From NCBI RefSeq assembly GCF_012062845.1, contig NZ_WWNB01000008.1, positions 1 to 64,000 on the forward strand: 64,000 nt of DNA. The letters are read 5' to 3'. This document shows, piece after piece, positions 52,438 to 60,200 of this stretch. The notes under the pieces are model-generated. The model did not search any database, was not told the DNA's origin, and worked only from the letters and a program-made list of their open reading frames with translations. Both the position numbers and the translations under genes were made by a program. The stretch is from Halomonas salinarum (GTDB lineage: Bacteria > Pseudomonadota > Gammaproteobacteria > Pseudomonadales > Halomonadaceae). How positions within the stretch are numbered: the first letter of the stretch is position 1; every line of letters begins with the position of its first letter.

Positions 52438-52872
52438 ATGAAACAACAGGGCATGAAACGCATTAAGGGTATGCAGTCTGGTCAGGGTGGTTTTACCCTG
52501 ATTGAGCTGCTGATCGTTGTTGCGATTATTGGTGTTTTGGCGGCTATTGCGATTCCGCAGTATCAGGATTACATAGCACGATCAAATGCTTCTGCGGCAT
52601 ACCAAGAGGCTGCAGGATATAAAACTCCTGTTGAGATTGCTGTGCTCGAGGGTGCAGATATTCCTGGTGAAGTTAAAGGGTATTCTGGTTCTGGCTCTCC
52701 GACGATCACAGCTGCCTCTGGGGAAGATGGAGTTACAATCGTCTCGACAAAAGGTACCGGCGATAACCAAGCAGTTGTAACACTGGAGCGAAGTACTGCT
52801 GATTCAGGTTGGTCCTGCACCTATACACTTACTGCAAGTTACGACGGTTTGAATAATTGTGCAAAGCAGTGA
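52438..52872 (+). CDS. pilA: Type IV major pilin PilA
   Basis: 144 residues, type IVa prepilin. The leader ends GQGG and mature pilin begins [20 protein letters not shown] with Glu5, the classical assembly helix. The C-terminal D-region has a Cys pair ([19 protein letters not shown]) that would form the disulfide loop. A long leader of 18 residues follows the chosen ATG (AAGGGG upstream); ATGs at codons 6 and 12 are alternatives. The mature variable part is visibly AT-richer than neighbouring genes, a usual sign of horizontal exchange at pilin loci. PilD would process it; PilB and PilC assemble it. Confidence 0.95.
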   Translation: MKQQGMKRIKGMQSGQGGFTLIELLIVVAIIGVLAAIAIPQYQDYIARSNASAAYQEAAGYKTPVEIAVLEGADIPGEVKGYSGSGSPTITAASGEDGVTIVSTKGTGDNQAVVTLERSTADSGWSCTYTLTASYDGLNNCAKQ

Positions 52873-52921
52873 TTAGGCTATTGAATAGGCCTCTATTTTT
52901 CCACTAGACCTGAATTGATCG

Positions 52922-52956
52922 GCGGCCGGCAGAAATGTCGGCCGCTGGTTTTTTGG
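52922..52956 (+). terminator. Rho-independent terminator of pilA
   Basis: Stem GCGGCC/GGCCGC with a loop of about 12 nt, followed by TGG and six T residues. Confidence 0.8.
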
Positions 52957-53104
52957 TGTTAGCACTTTGGTAATTGTAGGGTCCCCGATGATCGAATCGC
53001 CTATAGAGGTTATCCTCTGCTAGCCGCCAGAGCGTTTCTTCAGCAATTCATTCGGGAGCAGGTTCATGGACATCAAGCTGCATCAACAAGCGACAACCCT
53101 GAAT

Positions 53105-53587
53105 TCAAGCAATAAGTGCAGCACCTGCCGTTTTCAGGGCTCCTGAATATTCCCCCAGGAATACCTGCGCCGGTGTCCGATAACCGAGCTGTATTCGGGC
53201 GGTCATTCAGCTTCTCGACCACCTTGCGCAGCTTGGCATCGGTGACCTATCGAAAGTCCGTTCCCTTGGGGAAGTACTGCCGTATCAGTCCATTGGTATT
53301 CTCATTGGTCCCACGCTGCCCGGAGCAGTAGGGATTACAGAAGTAGGTGGTGGCGGTTACTGCCCTGGCCACAGCGTCATGGCCAGCGAACTCCGAGCCA
53401 TTGCCATTATCTATCTAGAGTGATGGTCTTTACCGCGCCACGACGACGTTTCAGCAGCCGGATCATCGCCGTCTGCGTCAGCTCCGATGAGACGCTGGGC
53501 AGGCAGGCTGACAGTAAATAGCCACTGCGCCGCTCTACCAATGTCACCAGACCCGATTACACGGTGTCACCCTCCCAGTGGCCATGT
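53105..53587 (-). pseudogene. IS30-family transposase, 5'-truncated and frameshifted
   Basis: On the minus strand the translation begins GHWEGDTV, the hallmark of IS30 (COG2826) transposases. It continues GLVTLVERRSGYLLSA, LLKRRRGAVKTITLD, NGSEFAGHDAVARAVT, YFCNPYCSGQRGTNENTNG and LIRQYFPKGTDF. These pieces fall in different frames: there is a stop right after GDTV, a small change at TLDNGSEF and a stop after GTDF. The end matches the family (GYRTPAQVFLGEYSGALK in another frame) with TGA at 53105-53107. The N-terminal half is missing; the cyclase gene begins there. A dead insertion-sequence remnant. Confidence 0.85.
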
Positions 53588-53591
53588 CATT

Positions 53592-54737
53592 TCAATATAC
53601 CACTACCCGATCTCGCCCATTGGCCTTGGCACGATAAAGTGCCTCGTCGGCACGTGCGTAGAGCACATCGAAGTCATAGTCGCCTACATCATGAGTGGTG
53701 GTCAGGCCCACACTGGCGGTGATCGTGATGGTGCCACCGTCATGGGGAATTTCCATTTTGCCGATGCCCCGATGCAGCCTTTCGCAGAACTCGAAAGCGC
53801 CTTGGGCGTCGGTATCCGGCATCAGCAGGCAGAATTCTTCCCCTCCTATGCGAGCCACAACATCAGACTTTCGCATTAGATGTTTCAGTGTCTGCGCGAG
53901 TTGCTTTAGTACCAGGTCCCCGAGGGGATGCCCGTACTGATCATTGATGTGTTTGAAATGATCGATATCAATGATGGCGAGACTGACAGGTGCTCCGGAG
54001 CGCCTGCCAAGCGTCAGGGTCTGTCTTGCCTTGCTTGTGGCCGCTCGCCGATTGTCCAGTCCCGTCAAGTCGTCTGTCACCGACAGGTGCTCCAGCGCGC
54101 TCTGTTGGCCCAGGATCTTCTCGATGGCGATCAGCAGCCCAATGATGACAACCAAGACCAAGGCGCCCAGGGCGATGATGATCTTCGTCATGACTGACAT
54201 GATTTTCTGCTGCTCTGACGCGCCCCGCATCATCAGCGTGTGTAGCTCGCTGTAGATGTAGGCAAGACTGTATTCGATTTCTTCCGTCAGGTTCTGAAGC
54301 GGCACAAGTTTCTCAGAATCCTCAAGTACATCCTGAGCGTTGGCTTGTGCCTGCTTGAGTAGCTTGTCCAGCCGTGCAAACTCAGTAGTGATCTGTTGGG
54401 TATCGCGCGGTGTCAGTTGGCTCCGCTGCAGGTATTGCTCGATTGTCGTCTGGCGGCTATCGATAATCCATAGCGCTTGCAGCAACTGTTGTTGATGCAG
54501 CGGTTTAGGGGCATCGAGCAAGTTGATGCTGGAATGGAGCAGGGTTTCACCATCGTGCTGGGCCCTCACGATCTCATTTGAGAACGAGATGTAATCGGCG
54601 TCCATCTGCTGTTGGGCATAGTTGGCATAGAAGGTGAGTGCGGTGACCGCCAAACCAGACGACAACAGAAACACCGCCGACATCAGCAATCGACGGCGGC
54701 GGCGTTGCATACTGGCCCAGGCCTTGCGGATTGCCAT
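53592..54737 (-). CDS. Membrane diguanylate cyclase (GGDEF)
   Basis: 381 residues. Two membrane helices (LLMSAVFLLSSGLAVTALTF near 17-36 and IIIALGALVLVVIIGLLIAI near 187-206) enclose a periplasmic helical segment of about 150 residues. A GGDEF domain follows: LTGLDNRRAATSKA, IIDIDHFKHINDQYGH, active-site RIGGEEF, and I-site RKSD five residues before GGEEF. It should therefore make c-di-GMP from GTP with product inhibition. The start lies 5 bp after the SUOX-like gene's stop, so the two are likely cotranscribed. Its 3' end touches the IS30 remnant but is complete. Confidence 0.93.
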   Translation of the reverse strand: MAIRKAWASMQRRRRRLLMSAVFLLSSGLAVTALTFYANYAQQQMDADYISFSNEIVRAQHDGETLLHSSINLLDAPKPLHQQQLLQALWIIDSRQTTIEQYLQRSQLTPRDTQQITTEFARLDKLLKQAQANAQDVLEDSEKLVPLQNLTEEIEYSLAYIYSELHTLMMRGASEQQKIMSVMTKIIIALGALVLVVIIGLLIAIEKILGQQSALEHLSVTDDLTGLDNRRAATSKARQTLTLGRRSGAPVSLAIIDIDHFKHINDQYGHPLGDLVLKQLAQTLKHLMRKSDVVARIGGEEFCLLMPDTDAQGAFEFCERLHRGIGKMEIPHDGGTITITASVGLTTTHDVGDYDFDVLYARADEALYRAKANGRDRVVVY

Positions 54738-54742
54738 GGCTT

Positions 54743-55312
54743 TCAGCCCGCATCAATCGTTGCCAGACCCCAGATCCATTTGTCTAACGGTTCCTCGCCT
54801 TTTAGAACGGCCTCTGCATCTTCGGGTACCACCACCAGCAGTGGACCAAGCTGGCTTCGCGGAACGGGTGCGCCGTCGAAGCGAGTGACGAGCAGGTAGG
54901 CCTTTTCCTTAAGCTGTGCCTGCTTGAGGAATACGGAGTAGTTATCGACGGCAATCAGCCTAAGCCTTGAGGCGGCGTCCAGCTCATAGGCCTTGAGGAA
55001 ATCCGAGAGCAATACGCCACTGTAGACACCTTCCGGTCCTTCAGGGTGTTGCATGGAGGTATCATGCAACGGCAGCTGCTCGATGTCGGCCAGAGAGAGG
55101 CGCTGTTGCTGGTCGGCTGCCTTGATGGTGAGGATGGGCGTTGTGTCCTCGGAAGGGGGGATTTCACTGGAAGAGAGTTCGGCTGCCTGCAGACAAGAGC
55201 TAAAGATCACGCCGGCTAGCAGACAGGCCTGCCAGAGGCCTTTACGGATGGGAGGTGTGACTGTTCGATTTCCCATGGCGGGAAATGCACCTGTTAAGAA
55301 CGCACTAAGCAT
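54743..55312 (-). CDS. Secreted SUOX-fold-like (molybdopterin-oxidoreductase-like) protein
   Basis: 189 residues from the ATG at 55312 (GGAAGG upstream); an ATG at 55276 is possible. The signal peptide is around GLWQACLLAGVIFSSCLQA. The mature part resembles the sulfite-oxidase fold found in small standalone periplasmic proteins: LSLADIEQLPLHDTSM, YSGVLLSDFLKAYEL, LIAVDNYSVFLKQAQL, LLVTRFDGAPVPRSQLGPL and IWGLATIDAG. The molybdopterin-ligand Cys of real oxidoreductases is absent, so a sensor or binding role is likelier than catalysis. Upstream of, and probably cotranscribed with, a diguanylate cyclase. Confidence 0.7.
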   Translation of the reverse strand: MLSAFLTGAFPAMGNRTVTPPIRKGLWQACLLAGVIFSSCLQAAELSSSEIPPSEDTTPILTIKAADQQQRLSLADIEQLPLHDTSMQHPEGPEGVYSGVLLSDFLKAYELDAASRLRLIAVDNYSVFLKQAQLKEKAYLLVTRFDGAPVPRSQLGPLLVVVPEDAEAVLKGEEPLDKWIWGLATIDAG

Positions 55313-55620
55313 TGTCTTGACCTTCCCTGTGGTATTGCTGCCTTGCGGAATGCGCCGTTGTCGCCGATGGCTTGCGCCGTTTTTCAAGCGGTACCCGTAT
55401 CGGAGGGGCTGCGCCCCCATTGCCCTAGTTACTGATTGTTACTTTAGACGAGATGTATGCAGCTGTGAACATCGCGAGGGGCGGCATGACCTCTTGCGAT
55501 CAGGGGGTTGCTGATGACGTGATGAATGTCATTCAGCAACTATTTCGACACCCTTTATTTCAGTATGTTCTGCTTTAGATTTATCTTCATGAAGGGGCTT
55601 CATGGTCAGTACGATTCATG
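55313..55620. other. Intergenic region with a hairpin
   Basis: Contains the imperfect inverted repeat at 55507-55540 and presumably the promoter of the SUOX-like/cyclase pair. No gene was seen. Confidence 0.4.
55507..55540. other. Imperfect inverted repeat, 12 paired bases
   Basis: GTTGCTGATGAC pairs with GTCATTCAGCAAC apart from one bulged T, around a 9-nt loop. No T tail on either strand. It lies between the SUOX-like gene and the small hypothetical gene; either a factor-dependent terminator or an operator. Confidence 0.45.
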
Positions 55621-55902
55621 TCAGTACATTGCCTGGTCTTCACTGACGACTTCCTTGAGCAGCTCCAGGTATAGCTTGTCGGCCTCTGAGTGCTCACTGG
55701 GGTCTTCCGGAATATGCACGCTGGTTGTGTCGGATATGTCATTGGCGATACGGGCCATGATCTTGGCATCCGAGCCTTCGGCCAAATGCTTTCGAGCGAC
55801 CACCAGAGATTGCTCGAGAATCTTGGGGTCCTGCAGCAGTTTCTTGATAAATCCGCGTAGCTCATTGATCACTCGAGTCTTTTGGATTTCAGATGCGGAC
55901 AT
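55621..55902 (-). CDS. Small hypothetical protein
   Basis: 93 residues, not recognised. AGAGGAG precedes the ATG at a good distance, and codon use looks native. The sequence is mainly helical (VINELRGFIKKLLQDPKILE, AKIMARIANDISD, ADKLYLELLKEVVSED) with an acidic end. No signal peptide, membrane helix or cysteines. It lies between lapD and the SUOX-like/cyclase pair on the same strand, separated from both by over 200 bp. A role in that signalling region is only a guess. Confidence 0.7.
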   Translation of the reverse strand: MSASEIQKTRVINELRGFIKKLLQDPKILEQSLVVARKHLAEGSDAKIMARIANDISDTTSVHIPEDPSEHSEADKLYLELLKEVVSEDQAMY

Positions 55903-56126
55903 GTGCAGCTCCTCTGAGGGTGAGGCTTTGAAGGTAACGGTACCGAGCTAGCTGTCTGGCACGGCGATGGCGTGACCATAGCATATCGGCTCTGGTGCCG
56001 GTGAGCTCTACAGTAAGGTAACGGGCGATCAGGTGCATCATGTCGTATTTTACTGGCATACAAAGTCAGGGAGCGCCAAGTATGACCTCCAAGGGAGGTG
56101 CCTTGGCGTCCTACTCGGGGTAAGCG

Positions 56127-58031
56127 TCAGCCTTCTATCTTGATGACGGGGCCTGTCACGCCATCCATCCCCAATTTGAAGAGCATATGACGTTCCTCTG
56201 GCGTGTTTACCGATTCGGCGATGGCCAGGATGCCCAGTGAGTGGCTGAGTGTGGCCATGCCGCGCAGCAGTGCCTGCTGGGAGGGCTGTTGATCAATGTC
56301 CCGAGTTAACGACGCATCAAACTTGAGGTAGTGAAGGCCACTGTCCTGCAGGTCGGCCAAGCGGGTAAATTGCTGCCCGACATGTTCAAGACCGATACGG
56401 CAGCCAAAGTGGCGCAATTTTTGGCATAAGGATTTAAAATCAGCGAGCTGATGGACAGCCACTTCCTCGGGTAACTCCAGCCATAGGTTCTTGGCCGCAT
56501 GCGGGTGAGCCACTAGCAGTGCGTGAAGCTGTTGCTGAAAGCCAGGGCTTGCGAGTGCCTTGGCCGAAACGTTGAGCGCTAGAGCGGTATCATCGACCTC
56601 CATTACCTCAAGAGCAGAACGAATGCTGGAGATATCCAGCATCTCTTCGATTTCAAACCGCGACACCCACCCCAGGTAGGCACCTGCAGGCTGCCACTCG
56701 TCGCCCAGCCAGAGCCTTGATGGGCACTCGAAGTGCAGCAGACGGTCATCAGCATCTACAACAGGATAGCGAGCCAGCATTACGCCATGTTCCAAGGCCG
56801 TTTCCAGGGCGTCGTGCCACTCTGCATGACTGGTATACAGCAAGTGATGTTCTGTTTGGTCGGCTACGCAAATGGTTCTGCCGCCATGTAGCTCCGCCTT
56901 CGCAAGCTCGCCATCCAGCTGGCTAAGCAGAGCATCGCGGCGTTCGTGGCGTGAGAAGCCAACAATGCCGATGGGGAGGCTAAGCAGAACGGGTTGTCGG
57001 TCGGCAATCGGATGCAGACGCTCTCTGAGCTGGTTGGCGAGGTCTTCTGGTGAAAGATCGTCCGGTAGCAGGATGGCAAAATCGCTGCCGTTAAGCCGGC
57101 CCACCTGGCTACCTGGATGCTCAAGGGCCAGCAGATGCATCGCAGATGCCAAGTCGTGCAGGAAACGATCCGTCTCAGGCCGGCCCAGCCCATCATTGAG
57201 AGTCTCCAGGTCATAAACACGCACCAGCGCTAAACAGCCATGATGAAATTCGGTATCGCTATCCAGGGCATTTTGGAGACGCGTCATGAAGTAGGCGCGA
57301 TTGGCAATGCCGGTAGCTTCATCCTGCTGGAGTTTGCGTCTCAGATCTTCCAGCTGGCCACTTTCGCGGGTCAGCATATCTCTGACGCTGCCGGATAGCC
57401 GGTTCATGGCTGCAACGACATCGCGAAGTTCCTGCGTCTTTGGCTCCGGTGAAATCGTGAAGCGGCGGTTGCCAATGTCGTTGGCTTGATCAATAACGGC
57501 CGTAAGAGGGCGTCTAATGCGGCGCACGATTAGCCAGGCAATCAAGGCGCTGACAAGGGCGGCAAAGGCGAACCAGGAAACGAGTTGCTGGCTGCTTTCC
57601 CAGAGAGAGCGATAGGCGTAGCTATGCTGGCTTTCAAGCGTCAAGGTGCCATATTGGCGCCAACCGTCCTGCACGACGGCTTGGCCGGCTGGAACATCCA
57701 TGCTGGCCAAATCCACAAACCAGGCCGGTATATCCTCAATGAAGGGAGGGGCTTCACGGCGCATGATGAGATCGCCATTCGGGGCACGCAACTCGATCAG
57801 CTGGTAGTGCCCTGTATCGAATTGGGCAGCCATCAGCAGTTCGATGCTGACGGGGTCCTTGTCGAGCTGGCTCATGGACAGCGCCAAGGCATTGGCATTG
57901 TCCTCATTCTTGATGCGTATTTCCTGCTCGATGTAGTCCTGAGTGGTCGATAGACCGACTAACAGGCTGCCACCGAAGGCGAGGAGCAGTACGGCCGCGA
58001 TGGCCAACCATAGCTGTTTGATCAGAGACAT
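56127..58031 (-). CDS. lapD: LapD-type c-di-GMP receptor (degenerate GGDEF-EAL)
   Basis: 634 residues: membrane helix (about 8-28), periplasmic LapD/MoxY-like output domain (about 30-150), second helix, HAMP (WLIVRRIRRPLTAVIDQAND), GGDEF-like and EAL-like domains. The GGDEF site is degenerate (GRLNGSDF). The EAL domain keeps LNVSAKAL but lacks the DDFG metal motif (LEHVGQQF instead) and its EAL is ECP, so it should bind but not cleave c-di-GMP. In Pseudomonas, c-di-GMP-bound LapD sequesters LapG and keeps the LapA adhesin on the surface. It follows lapG by 43 bp. Confidence 0.88.
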   Translation of the reverse strand: MSLIKQLWLAIAAVLLLAFGGSLLVGLSTTQDYIEQEIRIKNEDNANALALSMSQLDKDPVSIELLMAAQFDTGHYQLIELRAPNGDLIMRREAPPFIEDIPAWFVDLASMDVPAGQAVVQDGWRQYGTLTLESQHSYAYRSLWESSQQLVSWFAFAALVSALIAWLIVRRIRRPLTAVIDQANDIGNRRFTISPEPKTQELRDVVAAMNRLSGSVRDMLTRESGQLEDLRRKLQQDEATGIANRAYFMTRLQNALDSDTEFHHGCLALVRVYDLETLNDGLGRPETDRFLHDLASAMHLLALEHPGSQVGRLNGSDFAILLPDDLSPEDLANQLRERLHPIADRQPVLLSLPIGIVGFSRHERRDALLSQLDGELAKAELHGGRTICVADQTEHHLLYTSHAEWHDALETALEHGVMLARYPVVDADDRLLHFECPSRLWLGDEWQPAGAYLGWVSRFEIEEMLDISSIRSALEVMEVDDTALALNVSAKALASPGFQQQLHALLVAHPHAAKNLWLELPEEVAVHQLADFKSLCQKLRHFGCRIGLEHVGQQFTRLADLQDSGLHYLKFDASLTRDIDQQPSQQALLRGMATLSHSLGILAIAESVNTPEERHMLFKLGMDGVTGPVIKIEG

Positions 58032-58074
58032 ATTGAACTCTCCCTGTGCCGCCCATCGGCTATGCTTGCGATCA

Positions 58075-58779
58075 TCATAGGAATCCTTGCTCCTGCATTC
58101 TGGCCAGCACGTTGCGCCAGCGCGATAGGCGCTGGACGGGGTCGGCGCGGGAGCGGTTGGAGCCCCCTGCCCAAAGGCCGTCGCTGTTGAAACTAAATAC
58201 GGGGGTCAAGTCCAGTCGTTTGCTGGCAGGCCGAATACTTTCTACCAAGTTGTCGAGTACCAGGGGCTCGGCGCCTGGCAGGCGGTAGTACCCCAACACC
58301 ATGTGAGCCTGGGAAAGCCCGCCACGCCCCATGCTTGCACGTACATAGATCAGTCTTAACCGTTCAATGGGAATGCCCAACTGCATGAGGCTTATATATT
58401 TGGCGATCGTGAAGTCCTCGCAATCGCCGGCGCCTTTTCCCAGCGTCTCCAGCGGTGTGGCCCAGTAATCTTCCTGCTGCCAGATGGCCCGATCATCCAG
58501 CCAGCGGATGCGCTGATTGAAGAAATCGTTGACGCCCGATAGTTGCTCAGCGACCCCCAGTGGCTGCAGGCGATCGATCAATGCCAACCAGGCATTTAAC
58601 GACGCGACGCCATCGTCGCCATAGCGGGATTGCATGATCCGGCGCAGCCGAGGCTGGTCAAGAGTGGCACTGACAGGAAAGGCCAGTCCCAGGCAGGCGC
58701 CTGCCAGCACGGCTCCCAACCCCATCAGCAGACGGCGGCGCTGAGGTTGGAAGGCGGGACTGGCAACGGGTCGATTCAT
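58075..58779 (-). CDS. lapG: LapG-type periplasmic cysteine protease (bacterial transglutaminase-like)
   Basis: 234 residues with a Tat/Sec-like N-terminus (QRRRLLMGLGAVLAGACLGL). The catalytic triad is in GAGDCEDFTIAKYISL (Cys), QAHMVLGYY (His) and LDNLVES (Asp). The Asp and Glu flanking the Cys match the calcium-binding residues of known LapG. It cleaves the N-terminal region of a large adhesin to release cells when c-di-GMP is low. First gene of the lapG-lapD pair. The target adhesin is not in this window. Confidence 0.9.
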   Translation of the reverse strand: MNRPVASPAFQPQRRRLLMGLGAVLAGACLGLAFPVSATLDQPRLRRIMQSRYGDDGVASLNAWLALIDRLQPLGVAEQLSGVNDFFNQRIRWLDDRAIWQQEDYWATPLETLGKGAGDCEDFTIAKYISLMQLGIPIERLRLIYVRASMGRGGLSQAHMVLGYYRLPGAEPLVLDNLVESIRPASKRLDLTPVFSFNSDGLWAGGSNRSRADPVQRLSRWRNVLARMQEQGFL

Positions 58780-58836
58780 CGACGATTCTCTGCCCGAAGG
58801 GCCTGAAGAGGGGGAGGTTAAGGCCCAATGAACATA

Positions 58837-60021
58837 TCAGGCCTTGCCCGGCCCCTGCCAGATTCGCAGGCGGCCGATCCAGGGCAGGCGAGCGGCATGC
58901 AGGCGCAGGGTCTCGGCAGCCTCATCTAGGCTGGTCTCGGACGTCAATTGCTGAACGTAGAGGGAGACGTCGATGTGTTGGTCCAGGTAGTGCAGGTCCA
59001 GGGTAAGACGAGACTCCCAGGCAGGGAGGCCAGACCAGGCCGTGGCAAGCTCGGCTTCGACTTCCTCACGAAGGGGCAGCAAATGCAGTGGATCCTGCGG
59101 GGGGGCATCCTGATCGTCCTCAGGATCGATATGGAAGGTGATATCGTTAAGGCTTGGAAACGCCTGGTACAGCTGACGACAGACCTCGTTGCCGACCTCA
59201 TGAGCCTCCGAGACGGTTACCCGGGGGCGCACCACCACATGCAAGTCGAGTAACACTTTCCCCCCGACGGTGCGCGTGCGCAGATCGTGGACGCCCCGCA
59301 CGCCAGGAACCAGACAAGCCGTTTCATGCATGCGTTGTTGTTCGGCCTCGGGGAGGGCGGTGTCAATGAGCTCCTGGCTTGCTTCCCACAACAGCTCGCC
59401 CCCGATCTTGCCAACCAGGGCGGCGACCACTACCGCGGCTACACCATCCAGCCAGCCGGCCCCGAATTGGGCGCCGAGCAGGCCGATCAGCACCACCACG
59501 GTGGAAAGGGCATCCGAGCGGGAGTGCCAGGCATTGGCCTCCAGGAGCTTGGAGCCGACCTTCTTGGCGACCTTGAGGGTATAGCGAAAGATCCATTCTT
59601 TGGCGAATAGTGCCAGTACCGCGATACCGATCGCCCAGGGGCCCGGTGCCAGGACCGGCGTACCGGAGAACAACCGCTCCAGGCTGCCCCAGGCAATCGC
59701 ACCGGCGACGAAGATCAGGATGCTGCCCAGCCACAGTGTTGCCAGGGTCTCGATGCGGCCGTGACCATAGGGGTGGCCTCTATCGGGTGCCTGGCGGCCA
59801 AAGTGAGTCGCACCGATCACGAAGAGGTCGGTGAGGATATCCGAGAAGGAATGAATGCCATCGGCGACCAGCGCCGCCGAGCCGACCAATAAACCAGCGA
59901 CCAGCTTGAACACGCCTGCCACAAAGTCAATCGCCGCCCCGATCAGCGTGACTCGGTGTGCCGCTCGGGTGTCGGCGGCATGCTGGTCGGTAGAGGGGCT
60001 TTGAGCGTTCATATGGCCCAT
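58837..60021 (-). CDS. Cation diffusion facilitator family transporter
   Basis: 394 residues, CDF family, exporting divalent metals (Zn, Fe, Mn or Co) by proton exchange. Membrane signature: ALVADGIHSFSDILTDLFV with the metal-site Asp residues in TM2, then ANAWHSRSDALSTVVVLIG in TM5 with the His-Asp pair. The cytoplasmic C-terminal domain has LPEAEQQRMHETACLVPG and GGKVLLDLHVVVRP. The HxxxD TM5 motif is typical of the zinc/iron groups; the metal is not certain. ATG at 60021 has GAGGAG upstream; M4 is possible. The last 100 residues exceed the usual cytoplasmic domain. Confidence 0.9.
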   Translation of the reverse strand: MGHMNAQSPSTDQHAADTRAAHRVTLIGAAIDFVAGVFKLVAGLLVGSAALVADGIHSFSDILTDLFVIGATHFGRQAPDRGHPYGHGRIETLATLWLGSILIFVAGAIAWGSLERLFSGTPVLAPGPWAIGIAVLALFAKEWIFRYTLKVAKKVGSKLLEANAWHSRSDALSTVVVLIGLLGAQFGAGWLDGVAAVVVAALVGKIGGELLWEASQELIDTALPEAEQQRMHETACLVPGVRGVHDLRTRTVGGKVLLDLHVVVRPRVTVSEAHEVGNEVCRQLYQAFPSLNDITFHIDPEDDQDAPPQDPLHLLPLREEVEAELATAWSGLPAWESRLTLDLHYLDQHIDVSLYVQQLTSETSLDEAAETLRLHAARLPWIGRLRIWQGPGKA

Positions 60022-60112
60022 GGGACGGTCTCCTCACGCGAAGGGCCGCTTTGGGCTGGCCCATGTCAAGCCAAGGAGCTGCCGCTTTCGGGGGCCGGCG
60101 AGCTTCTTGGCT

Positions 60113-60148
60113 GATTGAGTACTTGATTGAGCACTTGATTGAGTACTG
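60113..60148. repeat. 12-bp tandem array C (three units)
   Basis: Units GATTGAGTACTT, GATTGAGCACTT and GATTGAGTACTG, lying between the acyltransferase stop and the efflux gene. The core GAGTACTT is shared with array B at 47347. Confidence 0.85.
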
Positions 60149-60200
60149 ACGACGCTTCCTGGGCGTCAGTGGCAAGCTGAGCAACGTATCCCGCTTTGCC

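Noticed and set aside
52769..52785. Ter-like GTTGTAAC inside pilA
   Set aside because: It lies within pilin coding sequence and matches only the core; most likely chance.
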